DNA of 64,000 nucleotides from Verrucomicrobiaceae bacterium (lineage in GTDB: Bacteria > Verrucomicrobiota > Verrucomicrobiia > Verrucomicrobiales > Verrucomicrobiaceae): assembly GCA_024232965.1 (NCBI GenBank), contig JACKQF010000004.1, positions 657,385 to 721,384 of the forward strand, given 5' to 3'. The notes under the pieces were generated by a model, which saw nothing but the letters and a program-made list of their open reading frames with translations, did no database searches and was not told where the DNA came from. Shown here one piece after another: positions 26,686 to 36,279 of this stretch. How positions within the stretch are numbered: the stretch's first letter is position 1; every line of letters starts with the position of its first letter. Both the position numbers and the translations under genes were made by a program.

Positions 26686-27669
26686 CTACTTCCGCTGCCA
26701 CTTGTCATCCTTCTCCAGCACGGTGCGGGGACCTTCTCCTTCCAGCCAGGCCTTCGCGGTCGCATCGCCTTTCAGGTAGGCATCCCAGAAGGCAGTGCTG
26801 AGGGCCAGGATGACTCGGTGGTGATTCGGGTTTGGTTTCGCACCTTCTCCAGGCATGGCCCGCTGGCCAAAGGCGCTGTGCTCCGCATCTTTGAGCACCA
26901 GTTCGTATTTGTCTCCCGGCGGCAAGGCGGGATAGACTCCGAGCCGGGAGGCGACATCCGCCGGGCCGACGGTCATGGGACCGATGCGCGCAACGTCTTT
27001 AGTGCCGGTCATCAGGAGCCAGGGGATTTTGACTTGGCCAAACGCACGATCGGCGCTTCCTGCGGCAGGGACGCTGGGACTCATCATCAGCGCGGCTTTG
27101 ATGCGAGGGTCCGTGAATTGGGCGCCACCAACGGGCAGGCTTTGTCCACTGACGGCCTGGGTGGTCACTGCGCCAAACGAATGCCCGGACATACCGACAT
27201 GACTCAGATCCAAGCGCTGATGCAAAGCATGCTTTTCCTCAGCATTCCACTTTTGCAATTGATCCAGCACCGCGGGGATATCGGCGACGCGTAGCATGAA
27301 ATTCTCCAAGCTCGCGGCCTGTTTCATGGCCATCGGGATTTGCAGAGGGCGCACCCCTTTCCACACCGACTCATCGCTGCCAGGATGCTGAACAAACACG
27401 ACGACATATCCACGCGCTGACCAATGCTTGCCCAAATACGGATTGTTCTCCCGCGAGCCCCCGAGACCATGACTGAAGAGCACCACGGGTGACGGCTTTT
27501 TCTGAGCGGGCAAATAGACGCGGATGGGCAGGTCACGATCGCGCTTGGCATCATGCACCGTGAAGTCCTGTGGCGCAGCCAGTGCGGCATTCGGCAGCGT
27601 CAGGGGATCAAAGGGAAGTGTTTCTGCAGACGCAGTGCCGATCAACAGAGCGATGGCGAAGTGCTTCAT
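26686..27669 (-). CDS. Secreted alpha/beta hydrolase, PAF-acetylhydrolase-like
   Basis: 327 residues from ATG 27669, giving a signal peptide (1-15); in-frame ATGs at 27678 and 27684 are alternatives. FSHGLGGSREN (oxyanion region, 66-75) and nucleophile elbow GHSFGA (Ser164) match the dienelactone hydrolase / platelet-activating-factor acetylhydrolase group. Last gene of the DUF1549 operon, 44 bp after the NodB-like gene. Probably an esterase on an acylated substrate. Confidence 0.82.
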   Translation of the reverse strand: MKHFAIALLIGTASAETLPFDPLTLPNAALAAPQDFTVHDAKRDRDLPIRVYLPAQKKPSPVVLFSHGLGGSRENNPYLGKHWSARGYVVVFVQHPGSDESVWKGVRPLQIPMAMKQAASLENFMLRVADIPAVLDQLQKWNAEEKHALHQRLDLSHVGMSGHSFGAVTTQAVSGQSLPVGGAQFTDPRIKAALMMSPSVPAAGSADRAFGQVKIPWLLMTGTKDVARIGPMTVGPADVASRLGVYPALPPGDKYELVLKDAEHSAFGQRAMPGEGAKPNPNHHRVILALSTAFWDAYLKGDATAKAWLEGEGPRTVLEKDDKWQRK

Positions 27670-27713
27670 GGTTTCCATGGACATCTCAACTCTTGCCAGG
27701 CCCATTGGTTACA

Positions 27714-28499
27714 TCATTTCGATCGTTTTTTGCTCTCCACACTTTCCGAATACTCGCTCGGTGTCATGAAGACGACGTTCTTGGATTTCAAGAAGTCGAT
27801 AATCTTGGTAAAACCCTCCCAGCGCTTGTCATCCCACTGTTCCGGGTGGCCCTGGAGCACGAGCACTTCTTTTTGGTCGGCTTTCTTCTCGTAGAAGGCG
27901 ATGAACTTATCGGCGTCAGGGACGAAGGTGGGATTCTCAAGAGCCATCACGCGGGGGATGCTCAAGCGCGTGAAGAACTTGGGCTTTTCAGGTCCGTAAA
28001 GCCAGATCTTGACCTCCGGCACGCCTTCCATGGCCTCATCCGTCGCCTCTGTCGTGCCGCTCCAGTGGGGGCCAAACGCAGGGAGACTGAAGCCGAGTTT
28101 CTCCTTCGCCAATCGTTCGCCTTTGGCCAGGATCGCCCGCTGCTCCTCGGCGGTGCCGTTTTCAAACTCCCCCGGTTCGGCCGCTGTTTTCATGTGGTAA
28201 CCGTGCATCCAAAGTTCAATCCGGCCCGCTGCCTGCACGTCCTTCAGCCATTGAAAATACATGGCATTGTCTTTCTCAAGCGACTCCGTGATGACCCCAA
28301 AGGAACCCTTGATGCCCTGAGCGATCAGGTAGTCGTGCACCTTTTGCCAACGATCCGAAACCGGCTTGGTGCCCACCCGCCGCGCGATCACGTCATCGAG
28401 CTTGAGGAGGATGATTTGAGATTCGGCGGCATGGACCAGACTCGGGAGAAGAACCAGCCCAACCAGCGATAGGAAAGTTGCGATTGTTTTTGAGATCAT
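27714..28499 (-). CDS. Secreted NodB-like polysaccharide deacetylase-fold protein
   Basis: 261 residues from ATG 28499; signal peptide (1-25). Motif 1-like LKLDDV (Asp35, Asp36) and motif 2-like HGYH (His99, His102) match the metal-binding pattern of carbohydrate esterase family 4/DUF2334 proteins, which remove N- or O-acetyl groups from polysaccharides. The protein is shorter and more diverged than classical NodB enzymes, so activity is inferred. It lies 69 bp downstream of the WD40 gene. Confidence 0.7.
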   Translation of the reverse strand: MISKTIATFLSLVGLVLLPSLVHAAESQIILLKLDDVIARRVGTKPVSDRWQKVHDYLIAQGIKGSFGVITESLEKDNAMYFQWLKDVQAAGRIELWMHGYHMKTAAEPGEFENGTAEEQRAILAKGERLAKEKLGFSLPAFGPHWSGTTEATDEAMEGVPEVKIWLYGPEKPKFFTRLSIPRVMALENPTFVPDADKFIAFYEKKADQKEVLVLQGHPEQWDDKRWEGFTKIIDFLKSKNVVFMTPSEYSESVESKKRSK

Positions 28500-28568
28500 G
28501 ATGAGGGTCGTCTTACAGTGGGTCAGAAGGGCAGCGCAAGAGAAAAGGAGAGGCAAACAGCCCACCGA

Positions 28569-29636
28569 TCACGCTTCCACCTTGAAAACCTGCAAGCGCC
28601 CAGAGTCAGGCCACTTACCGTCCTTCGGCTTGCCGCCGCCGGCGACGCAGGAGGTGATCAGGGTCTTCCCATCCGCGACAAAACGGGCGTGGGTGATGCG
28701 GTTTTTGGTATCGAGCGATGTGACGAGACTACCCTCCTTCGCATTGAAAAGAGCGGCATTCCAAGTGCCCTGAGCTTGGCGACCCGCCATCAGAAAGTGA
28801 GCGCCATCGGGGCTCCAGGCCAGCGCTTCCATGAGTCCGCTGCCGTGCTGACCGTCCTTGATTTGGTCAATCCGCTCGCCCTTGCGCCAATCCCAGCGCT
28901 GCCAAGTCATCTTCCCGTTGCCCGCCATCGGGTCACCCATCGGCCCCATGCCGCAGCCAGCCAGCACGGCTCCATCCGGCGAAAACGCGAGGCTGTAGAT
29001 GCCGCCGCTGTAGTGATGCGATTTCGTCGTGCCCCAGGAAGTAAAGTCGGGCGAGGTCCATTGCGCGATAGGTTTGCCTGCGTCGGCTGCATGCAGATCC
29101 CACACGCGCACCTCTCCCATCATATTCGCTGCAGCGAGATGACGCCCATCAGGACTGAAGGCGCAGCTCAGCACCGGCGGAGTGTGCGTGAAGCTGTGAA
29201 TGAGTTTGCCCGTGCCAGTGTCGAAGACTTTCACCGATGGCTCTACTTCAACGGAAGGTTCGTATTTCCAACCTCCTGGCAAATACTGACCAGTGGTGGT
29301 GGCGACGAGTTTGCCATCCGGCGATAGGGCGAGCTTCCAACTCCAGAACTCGTGGGCCTTCACCTCACGAGTGCAGCGCCTCGATTCCACATCATGCCAC
29401 AGCAGCTTGCCATCATAGCCTGCGGTGATCACGGTGCGGCCATCCGGCAGCAACACACAACCCGTGGCATACGAGTCGTGCTTCTTCTCAAAGATTTCCT
29501 TTTTGCCATTGTCGATTTGCACGAGATGCAACGAGCCATCGGCGCAGCCGGCAAAGACACGCGACCCATCGGGCGTGATCGCCAGACCGAGCACACCAGT
29601 CGGCAGCGAGTGATCGTGAAGGAGGGAAAGTTTCAT
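28569..29636 (-). CDS. WD40 repeat protein
   Basis: 355 residues, no signal peptide, seven WD40-like blades with recurring SPDGxxLA strands (for example FSPDGRHLAAAN, FSPDGAVLAG, WSPDGAHFLMAG) and one RVWDLH repeat end, enough to close one propeller. It starts 4 bp after the DUF1501 stop. Small WD40 proteins are regular partners of DUF1501 and DUF1549/DUF1553 genes in the PVC group; the joint function is unknown, and a cytoplasmic interaction hub is a guess. Confidence 0.88.
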   Translation of the reverse strand: MKLSLLHDHSLPTGVLGLAITPDGSRVFAGCADGSLHLVQIDNGKKEIFEKKHDSYATGCVLLPDGRTVITAGYDGKLLWHDVESRRCTREVKAHEFWSWKLALSPDGKLVATTTGQYLPGGWKYEPSVEVEPSVKVFDTGTGKLIHSFTHTPPVLSCAFSPDGRHLAAANMMGEVRVWDLHAADAGKPIAQWTSPDFTSWGTTKSHHYSGGIYSLAFSPDGAVLAGCGMGPMGDPMAGNGKMTWQRWDWRKGERIDQIKDGQHGSGLMEALAWSPDGAHFLMAGRQAQGTWNAALFNAKEGSLVTSLDTKNRITHARFVADGKTLITSCVAGGGKPKDGKWPDSGRLQVFKVEA

Positions 29637-29640
29637 GTCG

Positions 29641-30975
29641 TTACGCGAGGAGATCGCGGATCGGTTCCGCCTTGTTTTCTACCCGATGAAAGGTGGGCAT
29701 GCCCGGCAGATCGTATTCGGCATACGGATCGATCCCCAGCGCGGTGAAGATCGTGGCGAAGAGGTTTTGTTCGTTGTAGGGCTTCTCGATCACGTTCACG
29801 CCATCGACATCCGTAGCGCCCGTGACGACGCCGCGCTTCAGGCCGCAACCGGTCATCATCATGCTCCACGCATTCGGATAGTGATCCCGTCCTCGGGCAT
29901 TGTTCAGCCACGGACTGCGGCCAAACTCACCCATGGCAACAACGAGCGTGGAATCGAGCAGACCACGTTCTTCCAGATCATTGATCAGATGGAAAAGCAC
30001 CCGATCCAGCTCCGGCACCAGCATCTGATGGATCTCGTGATTGAAGACGTGATTGTCCCAGTTCATGCCATTGGCCACCATCACAAACGGTGCGCCCTTC
30101 TCCACCAGATGACGAGACATCAGCGCATGCTGCGCAAAGCTCCCGGGGCCGTAGCGCCCGCGATCTTTGGGGTCCAACTTGTTCACATCGAAGAGGTCCG
30201 CACTGGCACTCAGTCCCTTCAATCGCTCAAAGGCCGCATTCTGACTCCGCGCCACCGTGCTCTTGCGATCACGCTCATACTTCGAAGTCAGGAAGCGACG
30301 CAGGGTCTCGCGGGATTCGCGATCATGCTGCGGGATTTCGTCTTCACCGGTGTTGAGAAAGTGAGTGTAATCGCCGCCAAGTCGCACCGGCGAGTGCTCA
30401 GCACCCAGCCAACCAGCCCAGTTCCCGGCCTTGAAGCCCTCGAACTCATTGCCGCCAGGGATCGGATCGAGAAAGATGAAGCTCGGGATCGCTGAATCGA
30501 GTTGCCCCATCGCCTGCGACAGCGAGGAGCCAAGTGTGGGCCGCGTGAACCCTGCGCGCTCGGGGTTGCCACGTTGCAGAAGGTTGATGGCCTGCGAGTG
30601 TTCGGATTGCGTGGTCTTCATGCTGCGCACGATGTTCAGCTTGTCCGCGATGCTCGCACACTTCGGCATCAGTGATGAGACGTGGACGCCCGGAATCTTC
30701 GTCGGAATCGACGCAAACGGGCCACTGCTAGGCCGACCAGGCTTTGGATCCCAGGTCTCGAATTGACTCGGCGCACCACACAGCCACAGCAGGATGCAGT
30801 GCTTTTGGGCGCGCTTGGTTTCCGCAGCAAAAACTGGATTTTGAAACAACCCAGTGAAGCTAGTAGCGCTCGCAAGCGCCCCACCCGTGAGCCCCTTCAA
30901 AAACAACCGCCGATGCAGCGCATGCTCATCAGTCCGGCAATGGGTATTGGCGTGTGGGCGGGAATTGGTCTTCAC
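29641..30975 (-). CDS. DUF1501 protein with Tat signal
   Basis: 444 residues. Twin-arginine signal HRRLFLKG (21-28) is followed by the DUF1501 domain, a sulfatase/alkaline-phosphatase-fold family, with the typical WLCGAPSQFETWDPKP start and VVAMGEFGR segment near 320. No CxPxR motif, so it is not a formylglycine sulfatase. The start is GTG, overlapping the stop of the cytochrome gene by four bases (GTGA). Tat export suggests folding with a cofactor in the cytoplasm. Confidence 0.9.
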   Translation of the reverse strand: MKTNSRPHANTHCRTDEHALHRRLFLKGLTGGALASATSFTGLFQNPVFAAETKRAQKHCILLWLCGAPSQFETWDPKPGRPSSGPFASIPTKIPGVHVSSLMPKCASIADKLNIVRSMKTTQSEHSQAINLLQRGNPERAGFTRPTLGSSLSQAMGQLDSAIPSFIFLDPIPGGNEFEGFKAGNWAGWLGAEHSPVRLGGDYTHFLNTGEDEIPQHDRESRETLRRFLTSKYERDRKSTVARSQNAAFERLKGLSASADLFDVNKLDPKDRGRYGPGSFAQHALMSRHLVEKGAPFVMVANGMNWDNHVFNHEIHQMLVPELDRVLFHLINDLEERGLLDSTLVVAMGEFGRSPWLNNARGRDHYPNAWSMMMTGCGLKRGVVTGATDVDGVNVIEKPYNEQNLFATIFTALGIDPYAEYDLPGMPTFHRVENKAEPIRDLLA

Positions 30976-32849
30976 GGCATGGATAAAAATTCAGCGCTGG
31001 TCATGAGCGCCCAGAGCAGGTCGCGGATGGCTTCGGTGGGCTTGTCTTTGCGGGAGTTCAGAAAGGCCACCGACTGATTTGTTTCTTCACCGTCTGGGGT
31101 GCGACCATACACGGACTTGAAGGCCTCCTGCACTCGCGACGAGGCATCCGGTAGGGCAGCAATACGGGCGATCACGCCCTCTTTGGCCGACTGAAACAGA
31201 CTCGTCATCGCTGGTGAACCCGACAGAAACATGGCCTGTTGAAAGGTGGCATTGTAGTCTTGTGGCAAGACATCTGGCAGGGCACTGATGACTGACTTTC
31301 GCAAACCATCGTCATTCGGTGCCAGCCCCAGCGCCACACGCCATGAACGGGCGATTTGCTCCGCCGTGAGCGGTCGTTCCCGCATCCCGGCAAAGACCTC
31401 CGGCGCAGCGTCGGAGGCACCCAGCGCATACAGTCGGCTCAGCACAATCTCGCGCACCACCAGACGCGTGTCGTATTGGTGTGCGGCAAAATCGGCCGCA
31501 AGCCAGTCGAGCAATTCCGGGTGGCTCGGCGCATTGCGCGCATTCATTTGATCCGGCGGATTCACGATCCCCCGCCCGATCAGCGCCGCCCACATGCGGT
31601 TCACAAAGGCGCGCGCCAGGAGCGGATTGTCATGAGTCGCCACATCTGCGAATGCCTCTCGCCGCGAGTATTTCGGCACACGCACCTTCGCCTTTGGGTC
31701 CACGTAGTTGTCGTCCTTGTCCTTCTCTTCCTTGTCACCTGCGGGCCAGGTTTCCGGCAGAGTGGGACCGTTGAGCAACGTCACCAGCGCAGGCTGCGAC
31801 TCCTTCTTCAAATTGGTAAAGTTCATAAAGCCACCCACTGCGGCCTCGCCGACCGCCGTGCTGCCTTCCACATTTTTGCTGCGGTTGAAAGCCGCCACTA
31901 GGCCCCAGTAGTGCGCCTGCTTGATCTCGCGAGCGAGAGGATGGTCATGGCACTGCGCGCAATCGATCCGGGTGCCATAGACAACTGGGGCGACGACTTC
32001 CGCGATGCGCTGGTGCTCGCTCTTCTGCTCATACAAGAACCACGACGCACCCTTCGTCTCGGGCTTGTTTTCAGGTCTGGCGCAGAGCATGTCGTTCACC
32101 GTCTCGTTCCAGGGACGATTCGTTTTGAAGGCATGTTCGAGGAAGGTCCACCATCCAGCCCCCTTGCGTCGGCCATCGGGATCGCCCCGCTTCACACGCC
32201 CCATCAGAAAGACATCCCACAGCTCTCGCATCCGCACGGCGTAGTCATTGGAGGTCAGCAATCGATCCACCAAAGCCTCGCGGTTCGCCCCCTTCGAGGT
32301 GAACTCCAGCACCTCCGCCTGCGTGGGGATCCGGCCCGCCAGTTCCAAATAGACTCGTCGGCACCAAGTCGCCGCATCCACCGCGGTTGCTGGCGGCACC
32401 CCAGCGCGGGCCCAACCCTCCGCGATCAGCGTATCAATCGCCTGCACACCCGATTCAAAATGCCGCGCCACCTTGGGCGCTTCGGGCTTCGGCGCTTCCG
32501 CCTTCATCGCAGCGATCCACTCCCGCACCGCCTCCCGATCATCATCTGAGAGCTGCTTCTTCGGTGGCATGTGAGGATCTCCCTTGGCCGCCAGGTTCAC
32601 AAACAAAGCACTTTCCTCCGGCTTGCCCGGCTTCACGACGGCACCATTTTCGCCACCCTTCAGCACCATCTCAGGAGTATCCAGCTCCAGCCCGCTCTTC
32701 TGCTCCAGCGGCCCGTGACACTTCACACACTGCACATCGAAGATCTTCTGCACCTTCCCAGTCCACAAAGCCATCGCATCCGCAGCGGAGGCAGACTGGA
32801 CGGTGATGGATAAGAGTAGAAGCGAGAGTAGCGCGCAGATGCGGAGCAT
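30972..32849 (-). CDS. Planctomycete-type cytochrome c with DUF1549/DUF1553
   Basis: 625 residues. Signal peptide (1-22); cytochrome c domain PSCyt1 with haem motif CVKCH at 41-45 and a distal Met candidate in HMPPK (93-97); then DUF1549 (about 135-340), with a second CAQCH at 297-301, and DUF1553 (about 400-620). The family is restricted mainly to Planctomycetes and Verrucomicrobia and is assumed to take part in periplasmic redox-linked degradation. First gene of a five-gene operon with DUF1501, WD40, NodB-like and esterase genes. Confidence 0.92.
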   Translation of the reverse strand: MLRICALLSLLLLSITVQSASAADAMALWTGKVQKIFDVQCVKCHGPLEQKSGLELDTPEMVLKGGENGAVVKPGKPEESALFVNLAAKGDPHMPPKKQLSDDDREAVREWIAAMKAEAPKPEAPKVARHFESGVQAIDTLIAEGWARAGVPPATAVDAATWCRRVYLELAGRIPTQAEVLEFTSKGANREALVDRLLTSNDYAVRMRELWDVFLMGRVKRGDPDGRRKGAGWWTFLEHAFKTNRPWNETVNDMLCARPENKPETKGASWFLYEQKSEHQRIAEVVAPVVYGTRIDCAQCHDHPLAREIKQAHYWGLVAAFNRSKNVEGSTAVGEAAVGGFMNFTNLKKESQPALVTLLNGPTLPETWPAGDKEEKDKDDNYVDPKAKVRVPKYSRREAFADVATHDNPLLARAFVNRMWAALIGRGIVNPPDQMNARNAPSHPELLDWLAADFAAHQYDTRLVVREIVLSRLYALGASDAAPEVFAGMRERPLTAEQIARSWRVALGLAPNDDGLRKSVISALPDVLPQDYNATFQQAMFLSGSPAMTSLFQSAKEGVIARIAALPDASSRVQEAFKSVYGRTPDGEETNQSVAFLNSRKDKPTEAIRDLLWALMTSAEFLSMP

Positions 32850-32956
32850 TTGAGAAAAACGATGGGGGACAAAGCAAACTCACGCCCAACGGCGATTCTT
32901 TCGGCGGAGAGACCGCCCGGCCATGTCTTCGCCAGTGCGGGTGACGCTGGGGACCG

Positions 32957-33448
32957 TTACTCCCTTCGGGCTCTCATTCTCGCTGCAAAGCGTCCCAGCA
33001 GTTCTTCACCGGCGCGGAAGGTAGTTTGTTTGAGTTTCATGAGCGAGCTGATGCCATCGAGGAGTTCACGTTCGTCCGCCAGATCAAGAATGTTCAAGGT
33101 GCCGATCGGCAACAATCCACGGGCCTCCGCCTCTTCCCTGCCCCGACGCTCGTCCATTAGCACAATCGAGATGTGTCTTTCGATGGCGAGACTGATTGCT
33201 TCGGTTTCGCCCTGGCCGAGCTGGATGGTGACATCCAGGTGCGAGACTTTTACGATTCGGAGCCAATGCGGCAGATTTTGCAGCCATGCCGTGACGGCAG
33301 CAGGTGCTTTGGGATGACGCAGTTCTGTGAGCACCGCTTCTGGAATCATCACCTCGCCGAACAACTGATGAAGAACCTCGGTTTGTCCGATTAGAATCAG
33401 GTAATTCAACGGGGTGGTATCCGCGACGACCACTCCTTGCGCACTCAT
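32957..33448 (-). CDS. PIN-like toxin, DUF3368 family
   Basis: 163 residues. Acidic PIN-site residues are present: Asp10 in VADTTPLNYL, Glu81 in GQGETEAISLA and Asp99 in VLMDERRGREEA. DUF3368 proteins are RNase-like toxins paired with UPF0175 antitoxins. The ATG at 33448 overlaps the antitoxin stop (ATGA), giving the usual antitoxin-first coupling. The module stands alone between the cytochrome operon and a sulfatase operon. Confidence 0.88.
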   Translation of the reverse strand: MSAQGVVVADTTPLNYLILIGQTEVLHQLFGEVMIPEAVLTELRHPKAPAAVTAWLQNLPHWLRIVKVSHLDVTIQLGQGETEAISLAIERHISIVLMDERRGREEAEARGLLPIGTLNILDLADERELLDGISSLMKLKQTTFRAGEELLGRFAARMRARRE

Positions 33449-33708
33449 GGCTGAAGCGCCGAGCGGAGTATATCACCACTGGCCTCCAGTTCCTCCCAGC
33501 TCGCCTGCTGCTCCGCACCGTGCCGCTGGAAGAAGGCCTCGGCCTCGTAAAAACTCAGTCCAAGCATCTCCGCAGCCTGACCACGGGAGAGCCGACCCTC
33601 GCGATAGCTTTCCGTGATCAGCATCTCTCGTGCGCGAGTAGCTGCATCCGCTGTGTCGAGGCCGAGCAGGCCCTTCCAGGCTTCCGGGAGTTCGAGGATC
33701 AGTGTCAT
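33445..33708 (-). CDS. UPF0175-type antitoxin
   Basis: 87 residues from ATG 33708; the longer frame upstream has no protein-like composition. The sequence has the UPF0175 pattern: a short N-terminal strand, then ESYREGRLSRGQAAEMLGLS, a small helix-turn-helix, and FYEAEAFFQRHG. It should bind both the PIN toxin and its own promoter. A palindrome overlapping the start codon (33707-33719) fits autoregulation. Confidence 0.85.
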   Translation of the reverse strand: MTLILELPEAWKGLLGLDTADAATRAREMLITESYREGRLSRGQAAEMLGLSFYEAEAFFQRHGAEQQASWEELEASGDILRSALQP

Positions 33709-33719
33709 GATCTGATCAT
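33707..33719. promoter_or_regulatory. Palindromic operator candidate of the toxin-antitoxin pair
   Basis: ATGATCTGATCAT is a perfect 13-bp palindrome with a single central T. The antitoxin start codon (33708-33706, minus strand) overlaps its edge, so a dimer bound here would block translation start and probably RNA polymerase. Confidence 0.5.
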
Positions 33720-33866
33720 ACGTCTTGGTTCCGGTGTCGCAAGTGGCGGTTGCGAGGACAGTCGGCTGTGATCCGGTAATGCAAATGGGGAGGCGACTTA
33801 GCCGCAAAAGAACACAGAGAGCGCAAAAAGAAAGTTTTTGGATCTGAAGATACGGGCGGGATGGAA

Positions 33867-35306
33867 TCACCGCCCCACCCCACCAGCCTTGCCTTTCCGC
33901 TCGCGGAAGTCCGGATTCGCCACAGGAAGCGCAGCGCCCACAGATTCACGCCAGGCGTGGAGCCTCTCGCGGAGTTCCTTCACTTTGTCAGGTATTTCTT
34001 TGGCGAGATCATGCTGCTCAGCCAAGTCCTCGCTGAGGTGATAAAGCTCAGCGTGATCATCTTCGAAGAACTCCAGCAGCTTCCAATCTCGCTCACGAAT
34101 CGCACTCACGGGCGTCGTCGTGGCGTAATAGTGTGGGTAGTGAAAGTAGAGTGCAGGACGGTCGAGCTTTCCTCCGGGCTCTTTGAGCAGAGGCGATAGA
34201 TCCAATCCGTCGTTCGGCGGAGCAGGCAGTTTCGCGGCATTCAGGAGAGTGTTGTAGAGATCCATCGTGACGACTGGTTCGTCACAAGTGCCGCCAGCTT
34301 GACTGACGCCCGGCCAACGAATCATCAGCGGCACACGAATCCCGCCCTCATACAGCGAGCCTTTGCCAGAGCGCAGCGGAGCATTATTCGTCACAGGCAT
34401 GTCTCTTCCGCCGGCTTTATCTGGGCCGACGTAGCCGCCGTTGTCACTGGCAAACACCACCACCGTATTCTGATCAAGCCCTCGCTCTTTCAGATGGTCC
34501 AGGATGCGACCCACGTCGTCGTCCAGGTTCTTCATCATCGCTGCATAGACCCCGTGCTGATGATTCATGCCGGGCTTCAGCTTTGCATCAAAGTGCGTCA
34601 CATCGGCTTCCTTGGCCTCAATGGGCGTGTGAACGGAGTGATGCGCCAGATACACAAAAAACGGCTGATCACCCGCATGATCGATGACCTTGATCGCCTC
34701 ATCCGTCAGGCGGTCCGTAAGGTATTCACCGGGCTTACCATACTCCAGATGCGGCACGTAGCGGAACTCATCGCCAAACCGCCCGCTGCCGCTGTAAGGC
34801 CACCAGAAGGTCTGCGGCGCGCCCCAGTTGGTGCCGCCGATGTTGATATCAAAACCCTGCGACTCGGGATAGTGCAGCCAGTCACCCAGATGCCATTTGC
34901 CGACCAACGCCGTCAGATAACCCGCCTCACGCAGACGCTCCGCGATGGTCACTTCCTCATGCGGCAGGTTCCAGATGGCAGGCGCATCACGCAGCTTGCG
35001 ATTCTTTGGCCCACCCTGCTCGGCACCTTCCGCCCAGATCGTGAAACGCAGCCGCGCCGCGTGTTTGCCCGTCATCAGCGTGGCACGAGTCGGCGAGCAA
35101 ACGGACATCGCATAGGCATTGGTGAACCGCACGGACTCGCGAGCGAGTTGATCGATACGCGGCGTCTCGTGCAGATCCGCACCGTAGCAACCGAGATCGC
35201 TCCAGCCCATGTCATCAGCAAGGATGAAGAGAATGTTCGGCGGTGGCGTCGCTGCCAGAATGGGGTGACAGGCAACGAGGAGGAAGAACGCAGTGAGGAG
35301 TTTCAT
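33867..35306 (-). CDS. Secreted sulfatase
   Basis: 479 residues: signal peptide (1-19), ADDMGWSDLG (30-39), formylglycine motif CSPTR at 70-74 with MTGKHAARLR, and FASDNGGY. Its length and C-terminal YHLSEDLAEQHDLA segment are typical of arylsulfatase A-like enzymes from this phylum. The ATG overlaps the stop of the upstream esterase (ATGA), so sulfate and acyl removal are probably coordinated on one substrate. Confidence 0.95.
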   Translation of the reverse strand: MKLLTAFFLLVACHPILAATPPPNILFILADDMGWSDLGCYGADLHETPRIDQLARESVRFTNAYAMSVCSPTRATLMTGKHAARLRFTIWAEGAEQGGPKNRKLRDAPAIWNLPHEEVTIAERLREAGYLTALVGKWHLGDWLHYPESQGFDINIGGTNWGAPQTFWWPYSGSGRFGDEFRYVPHLEYGKPGEYLTDRLTDEAIKVIDHAGDQPFFVYLAHHSVHTPIEAKEADVTHFDAKLKPGMNHQHGVYAAMMKNLDDDVGRILDHLKERGLDQNTVVVFASDNGGYVGPDKAGGRDMPVTNNAPLRSGKGSLYEGGIRVPLMIRWPGVSQAGGTCDEPVVTMDLYNTLLNAAKLPAPPNDGLDLSPLLKEPGGKLDRPALYFHYPHYYATTTPVSAIRERDWKLLEFFEDDHAELYHLSEDLAEQHDLAKEIPDKVKELRERLHAWRESVGAALPVANPDFRERKGKAGGVGR

Positions 35307-36193
35307 GGGCGCAGTTGTTTGAGGACGAAGTCCCAGATGTCTTTCCCCGCCTCATCAGCGGGATGACCGGGATACTTCACGAAGCACTTGGCTCCGGCGG
35401 CGATGGCGACTTTTTGAAAACCCAGCGCCCAGCGCGGGCAATGCACATCGTAGTTTGCCTGAGTGATGTCATCCGGTTTGGTCTGACCCCATTCATTTTC
35501 AAAGAACATCGGCGCCGCCTTCGGATGCAGCAGATAGTCCGGCGACCATTGTTTGAGAATCGGCAACAGTTCATGCCGACGTTTCAGCGATTCCTCAAAC
35601 GAGCAACCCAGCGCAGGCGCACCCCATTGCACTCCCGGCACCCACCCTTGCATCCGACGCGGATCAAAGGTCGGCTGGCACCGATACGCTGCCACGCAAG
35701 TCACCAGAGAAGACTCACGCTCCACCGGATCAGCCGATGCCGCATTGGCCTGATCCAGCGAGCAACCAACAAACAAAGCCGGCTGCGCCCCCTGCGATCC
35801 ACCGCCCGTAGCCAGATGCTGCGCATCAAGGTTCCACTTGGCAGCATTGTGCCGCACAAACTGCACCGCGCGAATCGCATCCCTTTGCACATAGGAAATC
35901 GGCACCGCCACCTTGTCAGCCACCGCATCCTCCATCGTCCGAGTCTCCACCGCGATCACCGCGATGCCCTGCGCATCAAAGAAGCCCAAGTTCGCCGGAT
36001 GCTTCGCCGCCTTCCAGATCCCACCAAACCAAATCAACGCCGGATACGGTGCCACGCCCTTCTTCGGCAGATAAACATCGATGATCTGGTGCGGATGCAC
36101 TCCATACGAGACATCGGCATGCGAAGGCACGGGTTCGTTCGGCGCAGCAGAAAGCTTCGCAAAAGCCAGAAGAGCAAAAAGGTAGGGACGCAT
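35303..36193 (-). CDS. Secreted alpha/beta hydrolase (esterase-like)
   Basis: 296 residues, signal peptide (1-17). Nucleophile elbow ATGGGSQGAQ with Ser133; the usual HGGG oxyanion motif appears as WFGGIWKAA (55-63). BD-FAE/carboxylesterase-like fold. The last part, VKYPGHPADEAGKD, supplies a plausible catalytic His. First gene of a two-gene operon with the sulfatase; divergent from the G8 protein gene, 86 bp away. Confidence 0.8.
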   Translation of the reverse strand: MRPYLFALLAFAKLSAAPNEPVPSHADVSYGVHPHQIIDVYLPKKGVAPYPALIWFGGIWKAAKHPANLGFFDAQGIAVIAVETRTMEDAVADKVAVPISYVQRDAIRAVQFVRHNAAKWNLDAQHLATGGGSQGAQPALFVGCSLDQANAASADPVERESSLVTCVAAYRCQPTFDPRRMQGWVPGVQWGAPALGCSFEESLKRRHELLPILKQWSPDYLLHPKAAPMFFENEWGQTKPDDITQANYDVHCPRWALGFQKVAIAAGAKCFVKYPGHPADEAGKDIWDFVLKQLRP

Positions 36194-36279
36194 GGAGGCC
36201 TACTACAACGCAAGATTTCTGGGGGCATTTCTCTTGGAGCCACGGAACATTGGCGGTTGTTGGACGTTCGACTCTGATC

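Noticed and set aside
34299..36277. Two plus-strand frames of 355 and 320 codons
   Set aside because: Antisense to the coupled esterase and sulfatase genes with clear active-site motifs.
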